From Granulosicoccus sp. (lineage in GTDB: Bacteria > Pseudomonadota > Gammaproteobacteria > Granulosicoccales > Granulosicoccaceae): a stretch of DNA of 64,000 nucleotides. Made by a program: the position numbers and the translations under genes. The stretch covers positions 1-64,000 of the forward strand of contig JAHDGK010000025.1 of the NCBI GenBank assembly GCA_020627685.1. Reading direction: 5' to 3'. The notes below the pieces were generated by a model. That model was not told the DNA's origin and made no database searches. It saw only the letters and a list, made by a program, of their open reading frames with translations. Below, piece by piece: positions 39,682 to 52,904 of the stretch. Numbering within the stretch: the stretch's first letter is position 1; each line of letters begins with the position of its first letter.

Positions 39682-39924
39682 TCAAGCGTCGTCGAGATTC
39701 GCCTTAACGTAGTCGACTGCCTGGGCTACCGTCGTGATTTTCTCGGCCTCTTCATCGGGGATTTCGCACTCGAACTCCTCCTCCAGTGCCATCACTAGCT
39801 CTACGGTATCGAGAGAATCTGCGCCTAGATCTTCGACAAATGAAGCTGTGGTAGTGACTTCTTCTTCTTTCACACCTAGCTGTTCTACGACAATCTTTTT
39901 GACGCGTTCGTCAATACTGCTCAT
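39682..39924 (-). CDS. acpP: Acyl carrier protein
   Basis: An 80-residue carrier with the phosphopantetheine serine S37 in [12 protein letters not shown]. The ATG at 39924 is preceded by a strong CGGAGG site at about 9 nt. The family starts exactly here, so a longer upstream reading is not used. It is acidic throughout, as expected. Confidence 0.98.
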   Translation of the reverse strand: MSSIDERVKKIVVEQLGVKEEEVTTTASFVEDLGADSLDTVELVMALEEEFECEIPDEEAEKITTVAQAVDYVKANLDDA

Positions 39925-39972
39925 TGTGGGGTAAACCTCCGATAAAAAGAAAGCGGCGTTGGCCGTGCCGCC

Positions 39973-40002
39973 ATTGTAGTGAGTTCCAACAGAACCTGCC
40001 AA
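39973..40002 (-). promoter_or_regulatory. Probable acpP promoter
   Basis: TTGGCA and TACAAT, each five of six to consensus, are separated by 18 nt on the minus strand. The predicted transcript starts about 42 nt before the acpP ATG. This fits the known strong separate transcription of acpP within fab clusters. Confidence 0.65.
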
Positions 40003-40176
40003 CTCTTCCGTAAATTCTTTGATGCTAAATTAGGGACTGACGGTACTAAAACAACCGCTGAATCTTCTCGGATAGGCGTTTTTCGCAAAATTGCCGAAAA
40101 TGAGCGATTCCGAGTACGGTATTCTAAACGCTGAAGCCGCCGAGACGGCGAAATAATACGCTGCGAACCAAAAAAA

Positions 40177-40929
40177 TTAGGTCATCACCATGCCGCCGTT
40201 GACGCTAATGGTCTGACCGGTAATGTAGGCCGCTCCAGGAGACGCCAGAAATAAGCACGTTTGCGCAATATCATCAGGGGTTCCAAGCCTGCCAAGCGCT
40301 ATTTCACCCTTCAGTTTGTCTTTCTGTTCGTCAGGCAGCGCGTCTGTCATATCAGATTCAATAAAGCCCGGCGCTACAGCATTGATGGTAATTGAACGCG
40401 AGCCCAGCTCTCGAGCCATGGATTTAGTCAATCCGAGAACTCCCGCTTTGGCTGCAGCATAATTCACCTGCCCGGCATTGCCGGTAATTCCCACCACTGA
40501 ACTGATGTTGATAATTCGACCACCTCGGGCTTTGACCATGGGCTTAATGACTAGGCGACAGAGCCTGTACACGCTAGACAAATTAGTCGAAATGACATCA
40601 TCCCATTCTTCGTCTTTCATGCGCATGAAAAGATTGTCCCGGGTGATACCTGCGTTGTTAACGAGTATCGAAATGTTGCCAAAGTCTGCAGAGATTTTTG
40701 CAATCACAGCTGCGGTCTCTTCTGCATCGGTGACATTGAGCTTCATTCCAACACCGTTAATACCCGCCGCTTTAAAACGTTCGGAAATTGCCGCTGCACC
40801 GTTGTCAGATGTCGCAGTACCTACAACAGTGGCACCGTTAATCCCCATAACATCACTTATAGCAGCGCCTATTCCACGGCTGGCACCGGTTACCAGTACA
40901 ACTTGGTTTTCGAGTATTGAAGTAGTCAC
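40177..40929 (-). CDS. fabG: 3-oxoacyl-ACP reductase
   Basis: A 250-residue SDR that reduces 3-oxoacyl-ACP with NADPH. It has TGASRGIG (14-21), NNAGITRDNLFMRMK, SSVVGITGNAGQVNYAAAKAG with the active-site Tyr and Lys, and the family C-terminus TGQTISVNGGM. The start is GTG. Position between fabD and acpP confirms the assignment. Confidence 0.96.
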   Translation of the reverse strand: MTTSILENQVVLVTGASRGIGAAISDVMGINGATVVGTATSDNGAAAISERFKAAGINGVGMKLNVTDAEETAAVIAKISADFGNISILVNNAGITRDNLFMRMKDEEWDDVISTNLSSVYRLCRLVIKPMVKARGGRIINISSVVGITGNAGQVNYAAAKAGVLGLTKSMARELGSRSITINAVAPGFIESDMTDALPDEQKDKLKGEIALGRLGTPDDIAQTCLFLASPGAAYITGQTISVNGGMVMT

Positions 40930-41048
40930 TATTGAATTTCCAAATCAGTTATGAAGATTGGCAAATCAGGTTTGTTACAGATTAATGGTGACACAACCCT
41001 GACTTAGCTTAATACAACTCAGGCACATAAATGCCATGAGTTGCATTC

Positions 41049-41987
41049 CTATGTGTTTATTGCGTCCAATGCCGCAGCCAGAGTCTCGGGTGAGTCAACA
41101 GGCAATGTAGGCAAACTGCGATCAATACGCTTACTAAGCCCGGTTAGCACTTTACCGGGGCCTGCTTCTATCAGTGTTGTCACGCCATGATCATCGCGCA
41201 GTGATTCGACCGTTTTGGTCCAATATACCGGACTGTAGACATGCGCTTTTAACAAGTCCAAGTGGCTAGCTAAATCACTGGCAACCTTTGCCGTGGCGTT
41301 TTGCAACAGCGGGCTTGATGCTTCTGACCATTCAATACCGTCTATGGTATTCGCAAGTTCATCACCAGCAGGTCGCATTAGTGAAGAATGGTTGGGGACG
41401 CTGACCGCCAACATTAAAGCTTTTCGGCAACCTAACTCTTTGGCTTTTTCAATGCTCGCCTCTAACGCATCGATATGCCCGGAAATAGCCACCTGCCCGG
41501 GGGCGTTGAAATTAACCGCCTCTGAGATCCTGTCACCCGTAATCGATTCGCATAAATCAACAACGGCCTGATCGTCCATACCGATAAGCGCAGCCATGCC
41601 ACCTTCACCTTCAGGCACGGCGGATGCCATCAATTCAGCTCGACGTTTTACTAAGCGGATTCCATCGGCGAACGAGAGCATGCCTGCAGCGACCATTGCT
41701 GCAAATTCTCCTAGGCTATGTCCAGCAAATGCAGCAGGTGTTGGGATGCCGGCGTTTTGCAAGACTCGCCATACGGCAACACCTGAAGTAAACATCAGCG
41801 GTTGTGTCACCCGGGTGTCAGCCAAGTCTTCTTTACTACCGGTTTGGGACAACGTCCATAAGTCTTGACCAAGCTCGTCTGATGCTTCGGCAAAAGTGGT
41901 TTGCACCACTTCATGCTCGGCGCTCAAGGCTGCCAGCATGCCAACACTTTGCGATCCCTGCCCTGGAAAAACGATTGCAATCGTCAA
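41049..41987 (-). CDS. fabD: Malonyl-CoA:ACP transacylase
   Basis: A 312-residue acyltransferase. The start AIVFPGQGSQSVGM, the nucleophile S91 in GHSLGEF, the arginine-bearing segment after it and a histidine in VPNHSSLM are all present. It loads malonate on ACP. The start codon is TTG, supported by a strong AAGGAG at 6 nt. Upstream lies dapB, not fabH as in many relatives. Confidence 0.96.
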   Translation of the reverse strand: MTIAIVFPGQGSQSVGMLAALSAEHEVVQTTFAEASDELGQDLWTLSQTGSKEDLADTRVTQPLMFTSGVAVWRVLQNAGIPTPAAFAGHSLGEFAAMVAAGMLSFADGIRLVKRRAELMASAVPEGEGGMAALIGMDDQAVVDLCESITGDRISEAVNFNAPGQVAISGHIDALEASIEKAKELGCRKALMLAVSVPNHSSLMRPAGDELANTIDGIEWSEASSPLLQNATAKVASDLASHLDLLKAHVYSPVYWTKTVESLRDDHGVTTLIEAGPGKVLTGLSKRIDRSLPTLPVDSPETLAAALDAINT

Positions 41988-42046
41988 AAGAATCTCCTTG
42001 TCACTATCTGGTTCAAATTATAAAACTATGAGGGTGTCTGATGAGT

Positions 42047-42853
42047 TCAGACTAACCCTAAAACGTTACGCATATCGTAAATACCCGCGGGTTGTTTTGA
42101 CAACCAAACTGCTGCCCTGACTGCGCCACGAGCGAATGTCATACGGTCAGTGGCACGATGGGTAATTTCAATTCTTTCCCCGTTCCCTGCATAAAGAACA
42201 GTGTGCTCTCCAATGATGTCTCCAGCTCGGATTGTCTCGAATCCTATCGTCTGAGTATCACGCTCGCCAGTGATACCCTGCCGTCCGTAAACAGCACAGG
42301 TGGCAAGGTCACGACCTAACGCATCGGCAACAACTTCACCCATTTTTATGGCGGTGCCGGATGGCGCATCAACTTTATGACGATGATGGGCTTCGATGAT
42401 TTCGACATCGTAGTCATCACCCAATGCACGTGCAGCTTTTTCCAACAAATCGAGTGTCACAGTCACGCCGATACTGTAATTGGGCGCGAACATAATAGGC
42501 ATTCGCTTGGCATAGCTGTTTAACTGTTCCAGTTGTTCAGGGTCGAATCCGGTTGTGCCGATGACGACTGCGGTATCAGTATCAACACATGCTTCAAGCA
42601 CGGCCAACGACACCTTAGGGGCGGTGAAATCAATAACCACATCGCTGGTTTTGACAATCGTGGACAGATTATCTTCCACGGTAACGCCAGTTGAAGCGCC
42701 GCCTGAGAGTACACTGGCATCCACACCGATAGACGCCTGTCCCGGAGCATCTGAGGCTCCTGTCAGCATCGCATCGTCACGTTCTGCTATTGCGCCGAGC
42801 AACTGTCGGCCCATACGCCCTGCGGCCCCGTTTACTGCAAGATTCGTTGGCAT
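42047..42853 (-). CDS. dapB: 4-hydroxy-tetrahydrodipicolinate reductase
   Basis: DapB catalyses the NAD(P)H-dependent step toward diaminopimelate and lysine. The 268-residue protein has the dinucleotide loop NGAAGRMGR near the start, VVIGTTGF, APNYSIGV, and the catalytic EAHHRHKVDAPSGTA. Position between ligA and fabD is unusual. It begins about 160 bp after the ligA stop on the same strand. Confidence 0.96.
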   Translation of the reverse strand: MPTNLAVNGAAGRMGRQLLGAIAERDDAMLTGASDAPGQASIGVDASVLSGGASTGVTVEDNLSTIVKTSDVVIDFTAPKVSLAVLEACVDTDTAVVIGTTGFDPEQLEQLNSYAKRMPIMFAPNYSIGVTVTLDLLEKAARALGDDYDVEIIEAHHRHKVDAPSGTAIKMGEVVADALGRDLATCAVYGRQGITGERDTQTIGFETIRAGDIIGEHTVLYAGNGERIEITHRATDRMTFARGAVRAAVWLSKQPAGIYDMRNVLGLV

Positions 42854-43013
42854 GCCTACTCGCTAGTGTCTCTTTTTTAAAACAAGTGAATCAAAATGAA
42901 TCGCGGGAGAATATCACAGCCCGCCTTGTACCTAGGCTCAAAGGCCTTGTTGGTGGCTGCAAAGCCTATTCTCAGCGGCAATCTTTGAGCAGAAAAGCGC
43001 TTAATTGGTCGAA

Positions 43014-45900
<2,887 letters not shown>

Positions 45901-45966
45901 GTGCGATTCCTCCGAGACTCTAGTTTGCCAACAATTCAGTGAACAGCCGATAAAACGACATAGGCT

Positions 45967-48900
45967 TTAAACACCTGTCAGTTCTACCGCTTCCTTAACA
46001 TCAACTGCAACCAAACGTGAAACGCCCGGCTCGTTCATTGTGACGCCCATGAGTTGCTGCGCCAATTCCATGGTGACTTTATTGTGCGTGATAAAGATAA
46101 ATTGTACACGCTCTGACATTTCTTTGACCAGCGCGCAGAAACGACCAACGTTAGCATCATCTAACGGCGCATCAACCTCATCGAGCATACAAAACGGAGA
46201 TGGATTCAGTTCGAAAAATGCAAACACCAACGCTACCGCAGTTAACGCTTTCTCACCACCTGAGAGTAGCTGAATATTACTTACGCGCTTACCCGGTGGT
46301 TGTGCGTTTACGCTAACACCGGTGCTTAACAAGTCGTCTCCGGTCATTTGTAATGAACCGCTGCCGCCGCCAAACAAACGCGGGAAGAATTCTTCCACCT
46401 TCGCGTTAACTTTCTCGAACGTATCTTTAAATCTTGAGCGCGTTTCGCGATCAATTTTAGCGATAGCTCGCTCTAGTGTAGCCAGCGCTTCGGTCACATC
46501 GTTATGTTGTTCGTCGAGATACTCTTTACGCTGTGACTGTTCGGCCAGTTCGTCTATGGCGGCCAGGTTTATCGGACCCAGTCGCTGAATAGAGCGTTCA
46601 ATTTTTTCTAGCTCGGCAGCCCAGGTATCGACATCGGGCTGTATTTCTAATTCGGCCAAACCTTCGAGTACTTCGGCAACCACATACTCGTGCTCAGCCA
46701 GTTGCTCATCCAGTGTTTTAAGCCGGACAACAACTTCCTGTGCCGCCATGCGCTGGTTCTGCAACTTCTCGCGTACCGATTGTGAACGCACATCATGACG
46801 CTGACGTGCCTGCTCATGCTCACGCAATCGGTTTTCAATAGCGTCTAGCTGCTCACGTGCCGTACGCAGAGCGTTGTCGCTAGTCAGTTTTGCCTCAAGG
46901 TGCTGCTGAAGCCCGGCTTCCAGTGCGACCAGGGGGTCTTCATCTTCTGTTGCCAGTATGGCGTTTAGTCGAGTACGGCGTTCGCTGAGCTGCTCTATGC
47001 GGGCCTGCATACGCATCAGGTTCTGCTCAGTCGCAACCTTCGCACTGCGCATGGACTCTACGCGGATGGCAAGCTCCTGGCCGGCATCCCGATCGGCGTC
47101 CCGCTGATCTTTAGCGCTCTGCAGATTAGCTCGAAGTGTTTCGTGTTCAGACTCCATTCTGGCGCGTTCTGATTCGAATGCCTCTAGCTGCTCCACAGCT
47201 TCAAGTTTGCGTTCCAGCGCGTCTTCGCGTTGATGCGATTCCTGTTCTCGTTCTTGCTCAAGCTCACTGAGTTGTTCTTCAAGTGCTCGTAGACGCCGCT
47301 CACCCTGCTCCAACGATTGTCGATCACTGGCCAACGAGGAACTCAGCTGCGTGTAGTTACGCACCGCATCGTTGTAGGCATGCAGTTGAGTCTCGCGGCG
47401 GGCTTCCAGCTCTTCCTGCTGCTGGTTAAGCTCGTCGAGCTGTTCTGTCAGATTCTGCGATTGAGCATCGAGAGCCGCCATCTGCTCTTTAAGTTCGGTG
47501 ATCTCAGCTTCGCGCTTCAAGACGCTGTCTTGAGAATCAGCACGCGCCACTCTTAACCAGGATTTGCCCATCCAGAGGCCATCACGAGTCACAACAGACT
47601 CACCGTCCTTGAGCTGCCCTTTCAGGCTTAAGGCTTCCTGAACATTGTCAGCGATGTAGATACCCGACAACATTTCAACCAGTGGTAGCTCTCCACTGAC
47701 CTTGCTGGCTAAAGAATTCGGCGCTGCGGACTGCTGGCTGGAATCGCCTTTCACTAAGGTGAGCTGCGCTGCCGGCATATCACTTAAACAGCGCTCGATG
47801 ACGCTATCGGAGTTGACGCAGACAGCTTCAAGGTGCGGGCCTAATACCAACTCAACAGCGGTTTCCCAACCCGGTGCCGCAGTGATGGATTGTGCTAAGC
47901 GCGGATTGTCATCAAGCTCATTTAGATGCAGCCAGCTGTCAGCAGCACTGCTATCGGGCTCAAGCGCAGCTTGTTGCAACGCCTCTAACGATGCCAAACG
48001 GCCCAAACCTGATTGCACACGCGAACGCGTCTGATCTAACTCTTCGGATCTCTGACGGATGGCCTCTTTTTGCAACTGTTGCTTTTCGCTGGCGGCTTCC
48101 AAGGTCTGCTGCAAACGTTCTTCGTCTTCTTTGGCGGCTAATTCTTCCGCAACCGTCTCTTCAATTTTTTCGCGAAGCGGCTCAAGATCAAGCGACAATT
48201 TCTCTTCAGATAAGCGGGTGCGGCGAGAATCTGCGTTCGCCATGCTGCGCTCGAATTGTTCGATTCGGGTGCGTTCAACCTGAGCAGTCTGGGTTGCTTC
48301 AGAATAGCGACGGTTGAAGGAATCGTTACGGGCCTGCCATTCTTGAAGTTCGGATTCTGCCCGCACCAGTAGCTCGGCCGAATGTTTTTGGCTGTCTTTG
48401 AGCACATCGAATGCCGGCTGATCGGTTTCCAGAGAGATGGCAATGTCGGCGATGCGTGCTGTGTCATCACGCAAGTGTGCCTGCGACTCTTCCAGAGATT
48501 TATCTAACTCGGCAAGCTCCTGGCTTTGCGAGTGTCGCGTCTCTTTTGTGTGCTCAATGGTTTGCTCGATACGCGCAACTTCGCCACCAATGCGGTAGAA
48601 CTCAGCCTGAACAGCGGCAAAGCTATCTGAAGCCTCGGTCTGCTGCCCGCGGGCAAGCTCAATGGCATTTTCGGCAGCCCGCAGCTCGGCGATGACTCCT
48701 TCCAGCTCGGTTTCCAATTCGCTGGTTTTAAGACCCTGCTCATCGCGTGCTGTCTCGAAGTCACGACGCCTGAGTACTAATAATTCACCGCGCTTCTGTC
48801 GCTCCTCACCTTTGAGTCGTTGGTACCGCTCTGCGGTGCTGGCTTGACGCTTCAAATGCGCCAGCTGCTTGTCCACTTCCTCGCGCAGATCATCCAGTCG

Positions 48901-49476
48901 ATCCAGATTTTCACGAGTATGACGAATACGCGTCTCTGTCTCTTTACGACGCTCTTTGTACTTGGATATGCCGGCCGCTTCTTCTAGATATACCCGCAGA
49001 TCTTCCGGCTTGGCTTCGATGAGCCTTGAGATCATGCCCTGCTCGATAATGGCGTAGCTGCGTGGGCCCAGACCCGTGCCCAGGAATATGTCGCGAATAT
49101 CACGCCGTCGGCAGCGCACGTTATTGAGCAAATATTTTGATTGGCCGTCGCGGGCAACTTCGCGTCGTATGGAGATTTCTGCGTATTGTGCGTATTCGCC
49201 GCCAAGAGACCCATCGGCATTGTCGAATACGAGTTCGACTGAGGCCTGTCCTACGGGCTTTCTGGAACTGGAACCGACGAAAATTACGTCGTCCATCGAT
49301 TCGCCACGCAAATGTTTGGCAGACGATTCGCCCATAACCCAGCGAACAGCATCAATGGTGTTGGACTTACCGCATCCGTTAGGACCGACGATTCCTACCA
49401 AAGAGCTAGGCAATTTGAGATCTGTCGGATCAACAAACGACTTGAATCCGGCAATCTTGATACGGCTCAGACGCAT
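45967..49476 (-). CDS. smc: Chromosome segregation protein SMC
   Basis: A 1169-residue condensin ATPase. The N-terminal head has Walker A GPNGCGKS (31-38), then two long coiled-coil arms around a hinge (about residues 520-640), and the C-terminal head has the LLSGGEKAL signature with FCMLDEVDAPLDD. This gammaproteobacterium thus uses SMC, and MukB is not seen. The scpA/scpB partners are outside the window. Confidence 0.97.
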   Translation of the reverse strand: MRLSRIKIAGFKSFVDPTDLKLPSSLVGIVGPNGCGKSNTIDAVRWVMGESSAKHLRGESMDDVIFVGSSSRKPVGQASVELVFDNADGSLGGEYAQYAEISIRREVARDGQSKYLLNNVRCRRRDIRDIFLGTGLGPRSYAIIEQGMISRLIEAKPEDLRVYLEEAAGISKYKERRKETETRIRHTRENLDRLDDLREEVDKQLAHLKRQASTAERYQRLKGEERQKRGELLVLRRRDFETARDEQGLKTSELETELEGVIAELRAAENAIELARGQQTEASDSFAAVQAEFYRIGGEVARIEQTIEHTKETRHSQSQELAELDKSLEESQAHLRDDTARIADIAISLETDQPAFDVLKDSQKHSAELLVRAESELQEWQARNDSFNRRYSEATQTAQVERTRIEQFERSMANADSRRTRLSEEKLSLDLEPLREKIEETVAEELAAKEDEERLQQTLEAASEKQQLQKEAIRQRSEELDQTRSRVQSGLGRLASLEALQQAALEPDSSAADSWLHLNELDDNPRLAQSITAAPGWETAVELVLGPHLEAVCVNSDSVIERCLSDMPAAQLTLVKGDSSQQSAAPNSLASKVSGELPLVEMLSGIYIADNVQEALSLKGQLKDGESVVTRDGLWMGKSWLRVARADSQDSVLKREAEITELKEQMAALDAQSQNLTEQLDELNQQQEELEARRETQLHAYNDAVRNYTQLSSSLASDRQSLEQGERRLRALEEQLSELEQEREQESHQREDALERKLEAVEQLEAFESERARMESEHETLRANLQSAKDQRDADRDAGQELAIRVESMRSAKVATEQNLMRMQARIEQLSERRTRLNAILATEDEDPLVALEAGLQQHLEAKLTSDNALRTAREQLDAIENRLREHEQARQRHDVRSQSVREKLQNQRMAAQEVVVRLKTLDEQLAEHEYVVAEVLEGLAELEIQPDVDTWAAELEKIERSIQRLGPINLAAIDELAEQSQRKEYLDEQHNDVTEALATLERAIAKIDRETRSRFKDTFEKVNAKVEEFFPRLFGGGSGSLQMTGDDLLSTGVSVNAQPPGKRVSNIQLLSGGEKALTAVALVFAFFELNPSPFCMLDEVDAPLDDANVGRFCALVKEMSERVQFIFITHNKVTMELAQQLMGVTMNEPGVSRLVAVDVKEAVELTGV

Positions 49477-49597
49477 AGAGTTGTAGAAGGGCCGTTGTTA
49501 AGCTAAGCGACACATGAGGTCATGCATCTTCGATGTCGGATATTGTACTGCGTTTTATCAAACGCACCAATGGTGTTGAACAGCTATCCTTATCTTT

Positions 49598-50392
49598 ATG
49601 AAAAATGTTGGTTTTACACAGTCCATGAATTATGTGCCGGTGGGCTGGCGGCTCTTGCGCACACCCGGGCTAAAGCGGTTCGTCTGGATGCCTATTCTGG
49701 TCAACCTACTGGTGTTCGGCCTGCTAGGTTGGTGGGTTAACAGCCTAGCGTTAGAGTGGATTGCCTCGTGGTCTTTTTTCAACGCTTTGGGTGACTGGTG
49801 GATCGTCAATGCATTGAAAACCCTCCTTCAATGGATTGTCACCATCGCCTTGCTTTTTTCTACCGCATTTTTATTCACATTGTTGGCGAACCTTATTGGT
49901 GCACCGTTTAACGGCTTACTGGCAGAACGCGTCGAGGCGCATCTGGTGGGTGATGTCAGCAAGCCCGCGCCATCAATGGTCGTGCTGATAAAAAGTATCC
50001 CGCGGCTCATGATGTCAGAATTAGCCAAATTGATATATCTGGCTCTATGCCTTCTGCCCCTGCTGATTCTGCAATTCATTCCCATCATCAACATAGTGGC
50101 GCCCGCACTATTATTCTTATTTGGCGCATGGATGTTTGCACTCGAGTACATGGATTACCCGATGGGTAACCATGGCGCCCTGTTTCGAGACGTAAGAAAA
50201 CGCATGCGGCTCAATCGCCGTGCAGCCTACGGATTTGGCTGCATTGTCTCCTTGCTCAGCACCATCCCCATTGTCAATTTGGTCATCATGCCGATTGCTG
50301 TAGCAGGAGCCACTGCTTTGTACGTCGACCACATTCGCGACGAACACTTGGAAGAATTATCCTACTCGCCAGGTGAGAGCAAAACGGTTTAG
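49598..50392 (+). CDS. cysZ: CysZ-like sulfate transporter
   Basis: The 264-residue inner-membrane protein has about four helices and matches CysZ/EI24-type proteins: MNYVPVGWRLLRTPGLKRFVWMP, FNGLLAERVE, PRLMMSELAKLIYLA, and FALEYMDYPMGNHG in the last third. CysZ brings in sulfate for cysteine synthesis. It is divergent from smc. The start may also be the ATG nine codons downstream. No cysK or cysP genes are close. Confidence 0.87.
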   Translation: MKNVGFTQSMNYVPVGWRLLRTPGLKRFVWMPILVNLLVFGLLGWWVNSLALEWIASWSFFNALGDWWIVNALKTLLQWIVTIALLFSTAFLFTLLANLIGAPFNGLLAERVEAHLVGDVSKPAPSMVVLIKSIPRLMMSELAKLIYLALCLLPLLILQFIPIINIVAPALLFLFGAWMFALEYMDYPMGNHGALFRDVRKRMRLNRRAAYGFGCIVSLLSTIPIVNLVIMPIAVAGATALYVDHIRDEHLEELSYSPGESKTV

Positions 50393-50479
50393 ACTGCGCA
50401 AAGCAGGTCAACACGATGAGACCTGAAGGTTCGTCAGGGGCGCAGATTTCGCTCGAACACGCGAAAGGTCAAAGAAGAC

Positions 50480-51376
50480 ATGAGCAAACACGGCAACGCA
50501 AACGCATCACTATGGCTGAGGGCATTTCGTGCCATCTTGGTTGTAGCAACCTTTTTGACAGCCGTAGGTGCACACAGCGCATCCTTTATTGAATCGTCAC
50601 CTGTACCTGGCGGCATAGCGCTAGTAGAGCTCGACGCAACAAAATACCCTGTCAGCAAGCCTGCGCCAGATGTGACGTGGAACGGCAAATTTATAGCCAC
50701 GCTTTTGCAGGCTGACAGCTACTTTGCCCTGGTGGGAATTCCCCTATCCACCAAAGCCGGCGAGCACACGCTTAGCATTGGACAAAAAAATTCACCTACC
50801 AGCTCAGTCAACTTTATCGTCAATGCGAAAACGTATGAAGAGCAGCATCTGGTCATAAAAAACAAACGTAAGGTCAACCCGGCTCCACTGGATATGGAGC
50901 GCATCAATCGGGAAAACAAACGTCTTAAAGAGGTGAAAAGTTATCGCGCGGATCGGCTGATTGCGCAGCAGTTTGATTGGCCGCTAAAAGGCATTATGTC
51001 CAGCCCCTTCGGCCTCAAGCGCTTCTATAACGGTCAGGCCCGCCGCCCGCATGGCGGCATTGACATTGCAGCTCCCGAAGGCACGCCTATTCTGGCTCCG
51101 GCCGATGGTTTGGTTGTTGATACCGGAGACTACTTCTTCAACGGCAATTCCGTGTTCATTGAACATGGTTTGGGTTTACAGACTTTCTATGCTCATATGA
51201 GCCGCATTGATGTGAAAGAAGGCGACAGAGTCACGCGCGGTCAAATTCTGGGGGCGGTTGGTGCAACAGGGCGCGTCACCGGACCTCACTTGCATTGGTC
51301 CGTTGGCCTGAATGCGACTTGGGTGAACCCACTGTTGTTGTTACCAACAGATCTGCCGCCTCCCGCAGATTACTAA
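50480..51376 (+). CDS. M23 family peptidase (LytM/peptidoglycan hydrolase-like)
   Basis: A 298-residue exported protein. A signal peptide (about residues 12-36) precedes a beta-rich N-terminal domain and a C-terminal LytM domain. The zinc ligands are present: H and D in PHGGIDIAAPEG and the HLHW motif near the end, so it is likely an active murein endopeptidase. GQARRPHGG and AHMSRIDVKEGD are typical. AAAGAAG lies before the ATG. Confidence 0.92.
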   Translation: MSKHGNANASLWLRAFRAILVVATFLTAVGAHSASFIESSPVPGGIALVELDATKYPVSKPAPDVTWNGKFIATLLQADSYFALVGIPLSTKAGEHTLSIGQKNSPTSSVNFIVNAKTYEEQHLVIKNKRKVNPAPLDMERINRENKRLKEVKSYRADRLIAQQFDWPLKGIMSSPFGLKRFYNGQARRPHGGIDIAAPEGTPILAPADGLVVDTGDYFFNGNSVFIEHGLGLQTFYAHMSRIDVKEGDRVTRGQILGAVGATGRVTGPHLHWSVGLNATWVNPLLLLPTDLPPPADY

Positions 51377-51421
51377 CCGCTTAGATCAGGTTCCGCGAAA
51401 ACGCATCACCTCATCACCGTT

Positions 51422-52897
51422 TTATTCTTTTCGGCGTCGCTCTAACTTGCGCTTTTTCTGCTCGGCCTTATCCAACACAGGCTTTACGCGTTTCGTTTCC
51501 TGAAAGGGATTGTCGTCCTGACGAAATTCAATGCGCAGCGGTGTTCCAAAGAGACGCAACGCCTTGGTGAAATGATTAACCAGATAACGCTGATAACTTT
51601 TCGGCACTTTTAACGCCTGCTTACCGTGAATAACGATAATAGGAGGGTTCTGCCCGCCTTGATGAGCATAGCGAAGTTTAATTCGACGCCCATTCACCAT
51701 CGGTGGTTGATGCTGCGCCACCACGACTTCCAGCATGCGTGTTAGCTGTGGTGTTGATAGATCCGTAAAGGCTGATGAGTAGGCGCGATTAATAGATTTA
51801 AACAAATCGCCTACACCCGAGCCTTGCAATGCACTAATGAAGTGAATGCGCGTAAATTTTAGAAATTCAACACGACGCTCTAGATCTTCACGAACCGTTT
51901 CGCGTTGCTCACTATCCAGGCTATCCCATTTATTGACAGCCACGACCAACGCACGGCCTTTATCGATGATGTAGCTGAGCAGGGAGAGATCCTGTTCAGT
52001 CAAGCCATCCGAACCATCAAGCAGCATGACGCAGACGTTACTCTTGTCGATGGCTTGCATCGTTTTGATGATGCTGAAAATTTCTACTTTTTCGCTGACT
52101 TTGCCACGGCGTCTGACACCGGCAGTGTCAATCAATGTGTACTCCTTACCCGCTCTCTCAAAAGGAATGGAGACTGAGTCTCTTGTCGTGCCCGGCTGAT
52201 CGTAAGCTATGACTCGATCTTCGCCAATCAAGCGATTAATAAGCGTGGACTTACCCACGTTTGGTCGACCCACGAACGTAATACGAATTTCTTCATCTTC
52301 GCGCGATTCATAGGCTTTTTTATTCGGATCGAAACCTTCTTCACCTTCAACTTTTTTGCGCTTATTACGGCGTTTACGCGACGCCTCTACGCGCTCTTCT
52401 TCAGGAATTTCAAAATAATCGGCCAGTTCATCAACAAGCTGGTGAACGCCGCGGTTGTGCGATGCGGCGATAGGTACCATGCCATCGAAACCCAACTGAT
52501 GAAATTCAAGCTGTGCCTTATCTTCACCGATACCGTCGATCTTATTGACACACAACACAACGTGTTGAGCCTGACGACGCAGAACATCCGCAATCTCTTC
52601 ATCAACAGATACCAGTCCTGCCCTGCCATCAACGAGAAATACGACCAAGTCGGCTTCTCTAACGGCACTCAGAGTTTGATCTGCCATGGCGGCATCAAGA
52701 GAATCGGGTGCTCCGGTCAAGCCACCTGTATCGACCAATAAATACGGCCAGCCACCGACTTTTCCATCGCCGTACTGACGATCGCGGGTAAGCCCGGGAA
52801 GGTCTGCAACGAGCGCGTCTTGAGTACGCGTTAGCTTATTAAACAGGGTGGACTTGCCGACATTCGGCCGCCCCACCAGAGCGATGGTGGGTTTCAT
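51422..52897 (-). CDS. der: GTPase Der (EngA)
   Basis: Der is a double GTPase needed for 50S ribosome assembly. Both GTP domains are complete: GRPNVGKST near residue 9 and again near 240, DTGG/DTAG switch II segments and NKID/NKWD specificity motifs, followed by the KH-like domain ending QKKRKLERRRKE. The ATG at 52897 gives 491 residues; a longer upstream reading is unrelated sequence from the bamB end. It ends the hisS-yfgM-bamB-der run. Confidence 0.97.
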   Translation of the reverse strand: MKPTIALVGRPNVGKSTLFNKLTRTQDALVADLPGLTRDRQYGDGKVGGWPYLLVDTGGLTGAPDSLDAAMADQTLSAVREADLVVFLVDGRAGLVSVDEEIADVLRRQAQHVVLCVNKIDGIGEDKAQLEFHQLGFDGMVPIAASHNRGVHQLVDELADYFEIPEEERVEASRKRRNKRKKVEGEEGFDPNKKAYESREDEEIRITFVGRPNVGKSTLINRLIGEDRVIAYDQPGTTRDSVSIPFERAGKEYTLIDTAGVRRRGKVSEKVEIFSIIKTMQAIDKSNVCVMLLDGSDGLTEQDLSLLSYIIDKGRALVVAVNKWDSLDSEQRETVREDLERRVEFLKFTRIHFISALQGSGVGDLFKSINRAYSSAFTDLSTPQLTRMLEVVVAQHQPPMVNGRRIKLRYAHQGGQNPPIIVIHGKQALKVPKSYQRYLVNHFTKALRLFGTPLRIEFRQDDNPFQETKRVKPVLDKAEQKKRKLERRRKE

Positions 52898-52904
52898 TAT
52901 TGGC

